Source of the DNA: Streptomyces sp. JHA26
GTDB taxonomy: Bacteria > Actinomycetota > Actinomycetes > Streptomycetales > Streptomycetaceae
Length of the DNA: 64,000 nt
Direction: 5' to 3'
Assembly (NCBI RefSeq): GCF_002005565.1
Contig: NZ_BDJC01000010.1
Span: 1 to 64,000, forward strand
Position 1 is the stretch's first letter; every line of letters starts with the position of its first letter. Shown here piece by piece: positions 35,403 through 44,217 of this stretch. The position numbers and the translations under genes are program-made. The notes below the pieces were generated by a model, which saw only the letters and a list, made by a program, of their open reading frames with translations, was not told the DNA's origin and ran no database searches.

Positions 35403-35828
35403 GTGGCAACCACGCGCTCCGCGCACACCGTCTGGGAAGGCAACCTGCTCGAGGGCAACGGCGTCGTCACCTTCGACTCGTCCGGCATCGGCGAGCAGCC
35501 GGTGTCGTGGCCGTCGCGCGCCGAGCAGGCGAACGGCAGGACCAGCCCGGAGGAGCTGATCGCCGCCGCCCACTCCAGCTGCTTCTCCATGGCACTGTCG
35601 CACGGCCTGACCGGCGCCGGCACCCCGCCCACCAAGCTCACCACCTCCGCCGACGTCACCTTCCAGCCCGGCGAGGGCATCAAGGGCATCCACCTCACGG
35701 TGGAGGGCACCGTCCCCGGCCTCGACAACGACACCTTCGTCGCCGCCGCCGAGGACGCCAAGAAGAACTGCCCGGTCAGCCAGGCCCTGACCGGCACGAC
35801 CATCACCCTGACAGCGAAGCTGGCCTGA
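35403..35828 (+). CDS. osmC: OsmC-family hydroperoxide-scavenging peroxiredoxin
   Basis: 141 residues from GTG 35403 with AGGGA six bases upstream. The redox Cys pair is intact: C60 in HSSCFSMAL and C123 in KKNCPVSQAL, with Arg/Glu context 'SPEELIAAAHSS'. OsmC proteins reduce organic hydroperoxides in the cytosol. A decayed paralogue with the same upstream region is at 23213. No OhrR-type regulator gene is adjacent. Confidence 0.9.
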   Translation: MATTRSAHTVWEGNLLEGNGVVTFDSSGIGEQPVSWPSRAEQANGRTSPEELIAAAHSSCFSMALSHGLTGAGTPPTKLTTSADVTFQPGEGIKGIHLTVEGTVPGLDNDTFVAAAEDAKKNCPVSQALTGTTITLTAKLA

Positions 35829-36439
35829 AACAGGGGCGGTGACCGGCCACATGACATGTCGGGACGGAGCCGGTTCTGTGACGGAACTGTGGTGCAGTCC
35901 CCCAGAGGTCTGACTCACGCACCCGCTGAAGACACGTAGTGGCGATTCGAAGTGGTCAGGCCACGGCGTTGCCACCGGAGGCAACGCGGCCTCGCCGGCC
36001 TGCCACCCTCACGGGCGGCGGGCCGGCCCCGTTCTTGTCGTCCCTTGTCTGCTCGGCGCAGGGGGGCGTGCCGTCTTCCGGCCGTGTGCGGGTGCCGAGG
36101 TCGTTCAGCGGGCCGTCGGCGGTCATCACCACGATCGCAGTCGTCACCGTGGCCAACGCGACCGGCAGCATGACCACACGCGGCCGGCCCAGCGGCCCAC
36201 GACGCGGTCTGCACCAACGGGCTCGACATCCTGTCTGCCCTCGCGGCAATCACCGCTGACGTCGTCCATCCAGTAGGCGCCCGTCAGTTGGGCGAACGTC
36301 ACACTATGTCCGTCATCCCGCGGAAGGCTCATACCTGAGACAACGACGCACCCCCACATGGGCCACCGCCCTCCACGACTCGGCGGCAAGATCGTGATCA
36401 CTCGACTCGCCGGGGCCGTCGCGGAAGACAGGCCCTCCT
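35829..36439. other. Stretch with at most one doubtful small ORF
   Basis: On the minus strand a frame ending at 35956 encodes 'MLPVALATVTTAIVVMTADG' and an Arg/Gly/Pro tail, about 71 residues, which could be a small exported protein, but it lacks an RBS and resembles no family I know. Nothing else is visible. Confidence 0.3.
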
Positions 36440-37741
36440 TCATGGCCGGAACGGCCTCGATTCCTCCCGGTCCGGTCGTACCGCGGCAACGATGACTCGG
36501 AGCCGGCAGCAGCCGCTCGTTTCCCACAAGCCCCTGTCGTGAAAGGACGGCCAGCCGCTGCGAAGCCACGACGAGGGCAGGCGGTTACCTCGGCGGTGTG
36601 CCCCTGCCGCGCAGTCGTCGGAGCAAGGCGTCCTCGTCGGCGGCGACGGCGCTGGGTCCCAGCCCTTCAGCGGAACGGCGCCCACGCGCCGCCCGGCGGG
36701 GTCCAGCAGGTGACCGGCGAGCTTGACCGGCCACAAGGTGACCGCGCGGTCGGCGACGGTGAGTCCCGGGAAGGGTGCGGTGAGCTGCGACTCGAAGACG
36801 TGGATGTCGTCGACGGACCGCAGCCAGGCAGCGAACAGCAGATTGTGCGGGCCGGTGAGGGAGGCGACCAACCGCACCTCGCGCAGCCCGGAGACATACG
36901 CAGCGATCCGTGCGGTGTCCTTCGGCGGAGCCGAGCACCACAGGCTCACGCTCACCGGCCAGCCGGACAGGCCGCGTGCCACCTCGCAGCGGAAGACCAG
37001 TGACCGGGACTCCTCCAGTCGGCGCAGGCGGCGCCGTACCGTCGTCGGGCTCAGTCCGGTGCTCCGCGCCAGTCCGGCGACCGACTGACGCGGGTCGTCA
37101 GCCAGGGCCCGCACCAGTGCCTGATCCTCACGTCGCACAGGTGAGCTCCCCGCCCCGGGCGCGGCGGTGCTCGCTGTACGCGCCAGCCGCGGCCGAGCCG
37201 ACGTACGGTCCAGCCGCCACCGGCTGCCGTCCATGTGCAGAGCGGTCGCGATCTGGGTCCGGCTCGCCGCCACCCCGGGCAGTGCCCCCACACGCATCCC
37301 GGTGTAGCGGGCCAGCTCGGCCAGACTGCCGAACACGCACGTCAACACGAGCCCTCGGGCCCCGGTGACGTGCTCGGCGCTGAACACATGCGGGTCGCCG
37401 GCGACTTCGACCGCGACGTCGTGCACCCGGCCTGGCGCGCAGTCCACCTCCACGAAGGCGACAATCAGCGGCGCCCCCTCCAGGCTGACGGGGTAGCAGC
37501 TGAACCACGCGTGCCCCGCTGTGGCGAGCCGGGCCCAGCGTCGCGCCGCAGTCGAGGGGTCGACACCGAGGACCGCTCCCACCTCGCTCCACTCGGCCCG
37601 CGGCGAATCCTGCAGGACGGTCACGAGCCGCATGTCCAGCTCGTCCAGCGTATCCGTACGCGTGGGGCCGTCGTCGGCCCGTGGGATCCACGGCCATGTC
37701 GACACGGCGGATTCCTGCAAAGGATCATGGGATATAGACAT
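36440..37741 (-). CDS. Double-module Lrp/AsnC-family regulator
   Basis: 433 residues containing two Lrp modules. The first HTH is in 'LDELDMRLVTVLQDSPRAEWSEVGAVLGVDPSTAARRWARLATAGH'; the second is in 'LVRALADDPRQSVAGLARSTGLSPTTVRRRLRRLEESRSL'; each is followed by an AsnC ligand-binding beta-alpha fold. The last 60 residues are low-complexity and may be non-native. I use ATG 37741; it lies inside the GGATAT dyad, supporting autoregulation. Divergent from the M20 hydrolase-MFS operon, the probable target; such pairs usually respond to amino-acid derivatives. Confidence 0.83.
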   Translation of the reverse strand: MSISHDPLQESAVSTWPWIPRADDGPTRTDTLDELDMRLVTVLQDSPRAEWSEVGAVLGVDPSTAARRWARLATAGHAWFSCYPVSLEGAPLIVAFVEVDCAPGRVHDVAVEVAGDPHVFSAEHVTGARGLVLTCVFGSLAELARYTGMRVGALPGVAASRTQIATALHMDGSRWRLDRTSARPRLARTASTAAPGAGSSPVRREDQALVRALADDPRQSVAGLARSTGLSPTTVRRRLRRLEESRSLVFRCEVARGLSGWPVSVSLWCSAPPKDTARIAAYVSGLREVRLVASLTGPHNLLFAAWLRSVDDIHVFESQLTAPFPGLTVADRAVTLWPVKLAGHLLDPAGRRVGAVPLKGWDPAPSPPTRTPCSDDCAAGAHRRGNRLPSSWLRSGWPSFHDRGLWETSGCCRLRVIVAAVRPDREESRPFRP

Positions 37742-37745
37742 ATCC
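37730..37745. promoter_or_regulatory. GGATAT-N4-ATATCC operator candidate
   Basis: Perfect 6-bp arms around AGAC, overlapping the start codon of the Lrp-type gene and 47 bp before the M20 start. AT-rich dyads of this sort suit Lrp-family proteins. Confidence 0.55.
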
Positions 37746-37791
37746 AGGCATGCCGAGGTCATCTTTTACTGCAAGGCGCACCCTATCGGCC

Positions 37792-39048
37792 ATGTTCCAG
37801 CTCACCGACGCTGCCGTGCTCAGTGACGACCTGCGGCAGCTGCGCCGCACCCTGCACCGCCGACCCGAGGTCGGCCTGCACCTGCCACAGACCCAACAGG
37901 CCGTGCTGGCCGCCCTCGACGGGCTCGGCCTGGAGATCACCACCGGCACGGCTCTCAGCTCGGTCGTCGCCGTGACGCGAGGCAGCCGACGCGGCCCCGC
38001 GGTCCTGCTGCGCGCCGACATGGATGCTCTTCCCGTGACCGAAGCCACCGGACTGCCGTACGCCTCCCGCCGCCCCGGAGTCATGCACGCCTGCGGGCAC
38101 GACCTGCACACCGCAGCCCTGGTCGGCGCCGCCAAGCTCCTCACCGCACGCCGGACGGAACTGGCGGGCGACGTGGTGTTCATGTTCCAGCCCGGAGAGG
38201 AGGGCTGTGACGGCGCCCGTCTCATGATCGAAGAAGGCGTGCTGGACGCGGCGGGAGAGCGCGTCGTGGCCGCATACGGCCTCCACGTCATCGCCAACAC
38301 GCTTCCCGTCGGCATCGTGGCCACCCGTCCCGGCACCGTCCTCGCCGGCTCGGACGGCTTCGACATCACCGTCACCGGCCGGGGCGGCCACGGCTCGTCA
38401 CCGCACACTGCCGCCGACCCGGTCACCGCCGCCTGCGAGATGGTGACCTCCCTTCAGACGATGATCACCCGCACGGTCAACGCCCTGGACCCGGCCGTTC
38501 TCACGATCGGCTCGCTGCACGCCGGAGAAGCACGCAACGTCATCCCGGAGACCGCCGTACTCCGCGCGACGGTGCGCACCTTCTCCGAAGCCACCCGTGC
38601 CACGGTGCGGCAGGGCGTGCTGCGCACGGTGCGGGGTATCGCGGACGCACACGGCGTCGAAGCCACCGTCGACTACCAGGACGGCTACCCGGTGACCGTG
38701 AACGACCCGGCAGAGACCGCCTTCGCCACCGCGGTGGCCGCGGAACTGCTCGGAGCGGACCGCAGCCTCACCGCACCCCGTCCGATCCCTGGCTCGGAGG
38801 ACTTCTCCTTCGTCCTCCAGCAGGTGCCCGGCGCCTACCTGGGGGTGGGCGCCTGCCCCGCCGGCCAGGACCCGGCCACGGCTCCGATGAACCACTCACC
38901 GCACGCCGTCTACGACGACGGGGTACTGCCCGCCGCGGCGGCGCTGCTGGCCACACTCGCCGCCCGCCGCCTGGAGCGGCCGGCGCAGACCGCTGCCGCC
39001 GGCCCCGCCGGCGTGGCCGCCGGCGCGGCGACCGCGGTGAAGGCATGA
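37792..39048 (+). CDS. M20-family metallohydrolase (amidohydrolase, IAA-amino acid/hippurate hydrolase-like)
   Basis: 418 residues. Metal-binding motifs of M20D enzymes are intact: 'LLRADMDALPVTE', C101-G-H103-D in MHACGHDLHTAAL, 'FQPGEEGCDGARLM' and the late 'GSEDFSF'. It removes acyl or amino-acid groups from N-acyl amino acids or small peptides in the cytosol. The start ATG 37792 is preferred; ATG 37750 would add 14 non-homologous residues across the regulatory region. The stop overlaps the MFS start by four bases (ATGA). Regulated probably by the divergent Lrp protein. Confidence 0.9.
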   Translation: MFQLTDAAVLSDDLRQLRRTLHRRPEVGLHLPQTQQAVLAALDGLGLEITTGTALSSVVAVTRGSRRGPAVLLRADMDALPVTEATGLPYASRRPGVMHACGHDLHTAALVGAAKLLTARRTELAGDVVFMFQPGEEGCDGARLMIEEGVLDAAGERVVAAYGLHVIANTLPVGIVATRPGTVLAGSDGFDITVTGRGGHGSSPHTAADPVTAACEMVTSLQTMITRTVNALDPAVLTIGSLHAGEARNVIPETAVLRATVRTFSEATRATVRQGVLRTVRGIADAHGVEATVDYQDGYPVTVNDPAETAFATAVAAELLGADRSLTAPRPIPGSEDFSFVLQQVPGAYLGVGACPAGQDPATAPMNHSPHAVYDDGVLPAAAALLATLAARRLERPAQTAAAGPAGVAAGAATAVKA

Positions 39049-40571
39049 CCGGCACCGCAGCGCCGCACAAGGCCGTCGGTACCGCTCCCGGCGCGTCGGT
39101 GACGGCGGTCGTCGGACTGCTCGTGCTGTTCGAGGCGATGAGCGGCATCACCCAGATGGGCATCACCCCGCTCCTGCCCGAACTCGCCACCGCATATGGC
39201 CTCGACGACTCCGCCGTCAACTGGATCGGGGCGGTCCAACTGCTTGCGGCGACCGTCTGCGTGCCCCTCTTCGGACGCCTCGGGGACCTGTACGGCCACC
39301 GCCGTATGCTGCGCGTGGCGCTGGCCTGCGTGGCGGCGGGCTCCCTGCTCGTGGCGCTCGCGCCGGATCCGGCACTGCTGTGGACCGGACGGGCGCTGCA
39401 GGGACCGCTCGCCGCGCTCCTGCCGCTGGAGATCGCCCTCGTCAGGGACCGGCTGTCGGTGCCCGACGCCCGCCGGGCCATCGCCCGGCTGGTCGGCGCG
39501 CTCACCGTCGGAGGACTGCTCGGCACAGTTCTGATGGGTGCGCTGGTCAGCGCCTTCGGAGATGTCCGCGTCGCACTCCTGGTCCCGGCCGGGCTCGCCG
39601 CGGTGTGTCTCGCGTTGTCGTTCGTCGCAGTCCCCGAGTCCAGCACAGCGGTCGGGGCACGGATGGACTGGGCCGGTTTCGCGCTGCTCGCGCTCGGCGC
39701 GACCGCTCTGCTCGCCGGCATCTCCACCCTGGAGCAGGGCGGCGGTGCGGGGCCCGTGGTCGTCGGCCCGCTGGCACTGGGGGTCGCGCTGCTCGCGGTG
39801 GGAGTACGGGTGGAACTGCGTCGACCCGATCCCCTGGTCGACGTGCAGTCACTGGTTGACCGGCGAGTGGGCCCGTTCTATCTTGCGGCGGCGGGGTTCG
39901 GCGTCGTCTACTTCGCCGCCCAGGCCCCGGACACCACGTTCTTGGCCGCCGACCCACGTGCCGCGGGCTACGGCTTCGGGATGTCCTCGGGGCAGATCTC
40001 CTTGGTGCTGCTGCCTGCCATTGTCGCCGCCGTCGCCGGCTCGGCCGTTACCGTGCCACTGGCTCGCCGCATCGGCTACCGCTCTGCGTTGGCCGGCGCG
40101 TTCGGGCTGGTCGCAGTGAGCTTCCTGGCGCTGGCCGCCCGCCACGGCACCGTGGGCGAGATTGTGGTGATCAAGGTCCTCACCGGTCTGGGGCTCGGCA
40201 TCGCTTTGAGCGCCATGCCCACCGTGATCGTCGAGGCCGCCGACCGGTCCCGCAGCGGAGTGGCGACGGCTCTGTACAACGACGTGAAGACCTTCGGCGG
40301 GGCGCTCGCCGGCGGCCTCATGGCAGCTGTGCTGGCCACGTCCTCCCATGACGCCCCGACGCCGGACTCTGCACCCGCAGAGACCGCCTACGTAGTGGTG
40401 TGGACACTCTGCGCACTATGCGCCGCAGCCGGCGCCGGCGCGGCCCTGCTGGCCCGTCGGGTGGAGGAGGCGGACACTCTTCCTGGTTCGAGTGGCGCTC
40501 CCACACGCCGAAACACCGAAGATCGGGAGACGAGCCGCCGGCCCCCCGTGCGGCAGAGGAGGCCCTGGTGA
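39045..40571 (+). CDS. MFS transporter, DHA2-type
   Basis: 508 residues with about 14 hydrophobic helices, the count of DHA2 drug exporters. The conserved loop 'LFGRLGDLYGHRRML' (G-x3-D-x2-G-x-R-R) is present. Translationally coupled to the M20 hydrolase gene, so it may import the substrate or export the product. The last 40 residues are hydrophilic, Arg-rich and likely cytoplasmic. Confidence 0.88.
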   Translation: MTGTAAPHKAVGTAPGASVTAVVGLLVLFEAMSGITQMGITPLLPELATAYGLDDSAVNWIGAVQLLAATVCVPLFGRLGDLYGHRRMLRVALACVAAGSLLVALAPDPALLWTGRALQGPLAALLPLEIALVRDRLSVPDARRAIARLVGALTVGGLLGTVLMGALVSAFGDVRVALLVPAGLAAVCLALSFVAVPESSTAVGARMDWAGFALLALGATALLAGISTLEQGGGAGPVVVGPLALGVALLAVGVRVELRRPDPLVDVQSLVDRRVGPFYLAAAGFGVVYFAAQAPDTTFLAADPRAAGYGFGMSSGQISLVLLPAIVAAVAGSAVTVPLARRIGYRSALAGAFGLVAVSFLALAARHGTVGEIVVIKVLTGLGLGIALSAMPTVIVEAADRSRSGVATALYNDVKTFGGALAGGLMAAVLATSSHDAPTPDSAPAETAYVVVWTLCALCAAAGAGAALLARRVEEADTLPGSSGAPTRRNTEDRETSRRPPVRQRRPW

Positions 40572-41082
40572 GGTCGTTGCAGGTCGGGAAAGAGCGTCGC
40601 GGCCGGTTCGGGATGCGTGTGCGAGCCGGCGATGCCCGGATCCGTCCTTCGAGACACTTCGGTCGTACGGGGCTGCAAGGACGAGCACGTGAGAGCCTCC
40701 CCAGGGTGGGTGCCCGCAGGCACGGTCCGGCAACGACCACGAGCAGCGGCGAAGCAGGTGCTGGTGTGCGCCCGGACGCCGCCCGAGCAAATCAGGCACC
40801 CGAGAGAGTTACAGGCACACGGACCGCTCAGGAGCGCCGACCGCATCATGCGCGCCGACGCGTTCGACCTCACGCCGAAGCCGCACCGGCACGCTCCGGT
40901 GCGGCTTCGACGTCTCACGGATCCGGGCAGAGACCCCGCCATGACGGACCGCGGCGGGGCCTCGCCATATCACCCGCGTATCACACAGCCATCACCAACT
41001 GGGTAGACGCTCTCGGACCGAGAGGCTCCGACCTGCACTTTCATGCCCACGGGAGACTGGAACAGACGCCCCTGGACGGTCT
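40572..41082. other. Gene-free stretch with two hairpins
   Basis: No gene recognised. It contains the strong terminator at 40878-40907 and a second stem CCCCGCC (40934-40940)/GGCGGGG (40953-40959). The terminators imply a gene once ended here. Confidence 0.4.
40878..40907. terminator. 12-bp stem intrinsic terminator
   Basis: AAGCCGCACCGG and CCGGTGCGGCTT pair perfectly around CACGCT. Symmetric, so it may act in both directions. Confidence 0.7.
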
Positions 41083-41190
41083 CTACAACCTGTGCCAGGT
41101 GGTACCCAGTGAGGGACCCAGGATCAGGACCGGGGCGTCTTCCGGCCCGTCGAAGCGGTATTGCAGGGTGTTCGGGGGTGTCTCACTCAC
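41083..41190 (-). pseudogene. 3-oxoadipate enol-lactonase (PcaD/PcaL-like) 5' fragment
   Basis: GTG 41190 with GAGAAGG upstream starts V-S-E-T-P-P-N-T-L-Q-Y-R-F-D-G-P-E-D-A-P-, then 'VLILGPSLGTTWH', the N-terminus of Streptomyces enol-lactonases of the beta-ketoadipate pathway. After 33 residues the frame changes to unrelated sequence and stops. The alpha/beta-hydrolase catalytic residues are absent. Confidence 0.7.
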
Positions 41191-41203
41191 GCCCCAGACC
41201 TTC

Positions 41204-41690
41204 TCACGTCTCACGGACGTCCCTATAACGTGGGGCGCTGGAAACCGGTCTGACCAGGTGGAAGACCGCGCGTGCGGCATACCGCCTGAGGCATCGGACG
41301 ATCTCGCGTCGGGTCTTGCCCTCCTGGATGCGGCGTTCGTAGTACTCCTGGGTGCGTGGGTGGTGGCGCAGGCGGGTGAAGACGATGCGGTGCAGGGCGG
41401 CGTTGGCCTGGCGGTCGCCGCCGACCCGACGAGTACTCGACGGGGCTGGCTCCGCAAAGCGCAGCAAAGGATGCCTCGGTGTTCAGCCACTCGGGGATGT
41501 CTCCCCTGGTGATCAGCAGGGTGACGGCGCTGTCCGGGCCGATGCCCACCGGCACGAGCAGCTGCGGCGCGTGGTGCTCGACGAGCCGGAGGCGTTGGTT
41601 CAGCTCGTTGATCTGTCCGGTGAGCTGTTCGATGCGCTCGGCGAGCATGCGCAACGTCGGTAGCGGGCCGGCCGCCGAGCAACTGGACAT
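41204..41690 (-). pseudogene. IS110-family transposase C-terminal remnant
   Basis: Two minus-strand frames together give the Transposase_20 region of IS110 elements: 'ERIEQLTGQINELNQRL', 'GPDSAVTLLITRGDIPEWL', 'SFAALCGASPVEYSSG', then, after a deletion and shift, 'GGDRQANAALHRIVFTRLRH' and 'RREIVRCLRRYAARAVFHL'. The N-terminal DEDD domain is missing. It sits between pieces of two unrelated genes. Confidence 0.75.
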
Positions 41691-42019
41691 GGCGCTGCGC
41701 CTCGCGTTCTTCCGCGACAGCCGCTGCATCTCGCTGCACCACGAGATCCTCGACATCGCCTCCGGCTGCGACCGGGTGGACACCGACGCGCTGGCCTAGG
41801 CTCTCGACACGGGGAGCGCGCGGGGCGATGATGCGCGACTACCGGGAGCACCGTGACGAGGTCCAGGGCAGCCCGCACTTCTTCCTCCCGGACGGCTCGG
41901 ACGTCCACAACCCGGGCATCGGCCTGCGCTGGGAGGGTGATCCCGGCGCAGGTTGTCCCGTGGTCGAGGACGACGATCCTGGAGCCCACGACGCGCTCGT
42001 CCGCCGTGCGCCGGCATGA
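41690..42019 (+). pseudogene. DsbA-family thioredoxin-fold protein, C-terminal remnant
   Basis: The plus-strand frame 'ALRLAFFRDSRCISLHHEIL' runs to a TAG at 41797-41799 where family members have Glu (GAG). After a one-base shift it continues 'MMRDYREHRDEVQGSPHFF' and 'LPDGSDVHNPGI' to 42019. The N-terminal CxxC half is lost at the IS110 junction. Confidence 0.7.
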
Positions 42020-42157
42020 CGCCTCGTCCCGGCCACGAAGTCGTCGTGCGTGGCGTCCTCGTCGGCCGCAGTCGTCGGATCAGCCTTATCGTTCCCATGA
42101 CCTGCATGAAGGCGGTGGAGACGGGGCAGACGGTGGTCCTGCGACGGGGAGAATGCC

Positions 42158-42727
42158 ATGACGATGACGGAACAGCCGGCCGAGCAGGCGGCGGAGGAGA
42201 CCGCTCGCTGCGCACACCACGACGGCCACGGCCCGGGGCCGGGTGCCGAGGCGCCGGAGTCCCCGCGTGAGCGGGTCAACCGCCGCTGGAACGAGGTCCT
42301 GCAGGAGACGCGGGTCACCCAGACCGGTGTACAGATCCTCTTCGGCTTCCTGCTGAGCGTGGCCTTCACCCCGCTGTTCCGGGAACTGGGGACGGTGGAC
42401 CACGTCATCTACGTCATCACCGTGGTCCTGGGCGCGTCGGCCACGGGATCTCTGATAGCACCCGTCTCCATCCACCGTTTCCTGTCCGGCCAGCGCATGA
42501 AGGACGAGGTGGTGGAGGCAGCCTGCCGCCTGATGATGTGCGGCATGGTCCTGCTCGCGCTGACCATCGGCTGCACGCTGCTGCTCATCCTGCGTTTCGT
42601 GGTCCCCGGTGTCCTCGCCGAAGTGCTCGTCGGCGGGGTCATGCTGTGGTTCGGCCTCTGCTGGTACGTGCTGCCGCTGCGCCTGCGCCGCCGCGCCGCC
42701 CGGCGCTCCCCCACCGACGACGCGTAG
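42158..42727 (+). CDS. DUF6328-family membrane protein
   Basis: 189 residues from ATG 42158 (GGGAG upstream). A hydrophilic N-terminus is followed by the conserved 'WNEVLQETRVTQTGVQILFGFLLSVAF' and four hydrophobic helices, ending in an Arg-rich cytoplasmic tail. The family is widespread in actinobacteria; function unknown. Not in an obvious operon; a terminator follows at 42936. Confidence 0.85.
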   Translation: MTMTEQPAEQAAEETARCAHHDGHGPGPGAEAPESPRERVNRRWNEVLQETRVTQTGVQILFGFLLSVAFTPLFRELGTVDHVIYVITVVLGASATGSLIAPVSIHRFLSGQRMKDEVVEAACRLMMCGMVLLALTIGCTLLLILRFVVPGVLAEVLVGGVMLWFGLCWYVLPLRLRRRAARRSPTDDA

Positions 42728-42935
42728 GCGCCCGGGGCGCGAGGCGGGCAGGGCGTCGTGACCGGACGCCGGAGCGACGGGCGACACGGTCCGCCTCAGG
42801 TGCGCGGCCTGAAGGCCAGCGGGTTGCGCTGACTCTCATGGTGGATGACGATCCCGGCATCAGCGGGCCGGTCCTGTCCGAAAGAAGCGGACTTGACGTC
42901 CACTCAGGGGCTTGGCGACTGAGTCCTGATTCCCT

Positions 42936-42961
42936 CGGTAAGGGCCCGTCGGCCCTTACCG
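42936..42961. terminator. 11-bp stem bidirectional terminator
   Basis: CGGTAAGGGCC/GGCCCTTACCG with loop CGTC, between the convergent DUF6328 and SDR genes. Confidence 0.75.
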
Positions 42962-43015
42962 GTGCGCCGGGTGGGTGTGGTTGCCAGGACTGTCGCGGGG
43001 TCGGGCCTGCCGCCG

Positions 43016-43708
43016 TCACCAGGGGAGTGCGCCGGCGCGGTCGGTCACCGTGCCGGTGGGCGTGTCGGGCCCCAGGGTGGCGATACGCACCGCCGCCTCC
43101 GCGCCCTCCTCGACGCTCTGCCCGATGTGGCCGGTGAACTCGGTCGCGGTCTGGCCGGGGTCCACCGCGTTGAAGCGGACGTCGGGGATCGTCCTGGCGT
43201 ACTGCATGGTCAGCATGGTGACCGCGCTCTTCGACGAGCCGTAGGCGGCGAGCGGATACTGCGACTCGACCCGCTCCGGGTCGTGGGTCAGCGTGAACGA
43301 CCCCAGACCGCTGGTGACGTTGACGACGGACGGGGCAGTTGCCTCACGCAGCAGGGGCAGGAACGCGTGCGTGACGCGCACCAGGCCGAAGACGTTGGTT
43401 TCGTAGACGTGGCGGATCTGGTCGGCCGTCATGTCCTCGGGCGTGGTCACTTCGCCGAGGATCCCGGCGTTGTTGACGAGGATGTCCAGGTGGCCCGCCC
43501 GAGCGCGCAGCGTCTCGACCGCCGCGCCGACCGACGCGTCGTCGGTCACGTCCAGCTGGACGAAGCCGGCGCCGAGCCGGTCGGCGGCCTTGCGTCCGTT
43601 CCCGGCGTCCCGGGCTCCGATCCAGACCGTCTGGCCCGCCTGGACGAGTCGGCGCGCGATCTCGTGGCCGAGGCCCCTGTTGCCGCCGGTGATCAATGTG
43701 GTGGTCAC
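43016..43708 (-). CDS. SDR-family oxidoreductase (carbonyl reductase-like)
   Basis: 230 residues. TGGNRGLG cofactor motif, NNAG, Ser in NVTSGLGS and catalytic YGSSK; the longer 'YETNVFGLVRVTHAFLPLLR' fits carbonyl-reductase-like SDRs. It resembles the SDR at 49183 (TGANKGIG, 'YETNVFGVVAVTNAFLPALR'), so the two are paralogues. A terminator hairpin at 43740-43773 separates it from the upstream monooxygenase gene. Confidence 0.88.
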   Translation of the reverse strand: MTTTLITGGNRGLGHEIARRLVQAGQTVWIGARDAGNGRKAADRLGAGFVQLDVTDDASVGAAVETLRARAGHLDILVNNAGILGEVTTPEDMTADQIRHVYETNVFGLVRVTHAFLPLLREATAPSVVNVTSGLGSFTLTHDPERVESQYPLAAYGSSKSAVTMLTMQYARTIPDVRFNAVDPGQTATEFTGHIGQSVEEGAEAAVRIATLGPDTPTGTVTDRAGALPW

Positions 43709-43739
43709 GTCGTGTCTCTCCTGTGCGTGTCGTCAAAGC

Positions 43740-43773
43740 GGGTGCTCCCGGAAAGCGGTCACCGGGAGCACCC
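43740..43773. terminator. 12-bp stem terminator
   Basis: GGGTGCTCCCGG and CCGGGAGCACCC pair perfectly around a 10-base loop, between the monooxygenase gene and the SDR gene. Confidence 0.65.
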
Positions 43774-43838
43774 GAGGGATCGGTTCCGCGGCGGTGTGCT
43801 CCGTCGGCGTCGACGCCGACGTCGGCGGGCGTCCTGCT

Positions 43839-44162
43839 CTAGTGGGCGGGGCGGAACGGACGCAGCAGGCGGATGCCGTCCTCGATGGATCCGTCGATCA
43901 GTTCGAGCATCTGCGGGACGAGTTCCCGCATCCGGGGCGCGGCGAGGTGTGCGTCGAGGTGGGCGCGTGTCTCCCAGCGTTCGTAGATGACGAACTCGCC
44001 GGGCCTGCCCTCGACTTCGTGGGCCTCGTAGTCGATGTTGCCGGGGTCGTTGCGCGAGGGGGTGACGGCGGCGGTGATGAACGCCTTGAGGTCGGCCTCC
44101 CTGCCGGCCTTCGCCTTCGCGTCCCACACGACGGTCACGTAGCCGGCGGGTGTTGCGGTCAT
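43839..44162 (-). CDS. Antibiotic-biosynthesis-monooxygenase-domain (quinol monooxygenase-like) protein
   Basis: 107 residues of a single ferredoxin-like ABM domain: 'GYVTVVWDAKAKAGREADLKAFI', 'GNIDYEAHEVEGRPGEFVIYERWETRAHLDAHLAAPRM'. Such dimeric cofactor-free proteins oxidise quinols or act as small-molecule binders. It lies 55 bp after the haloperoxidase-type gene on the same strand and probably shares its transcript. Confidence 0.87.
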   Translation of the reverse strand: MTATPAGYVTVVWDAKAKAGREADLKAFITAAVTPSRNDPGNIDYEAHEVEGRPGEFVIYERWETRAHLDAHLAAPRMRELVPQMLELIDGSIEDGIRLLRPFRPAH

Positions 44163-44217
44163 GGTGATTCCTCTTCAGTTCAGTGCCAACGGACTGTGGG
44201 CCGGTACCGGGCCGGTG

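Noticed and set aside
43803-43820. GTCGGCGTCGACGCCGAC palindrome as an operator
   Set aside because: It lies just past the end of the monooxygenase gene, beside a terminator, and is made of common GC-rich words.
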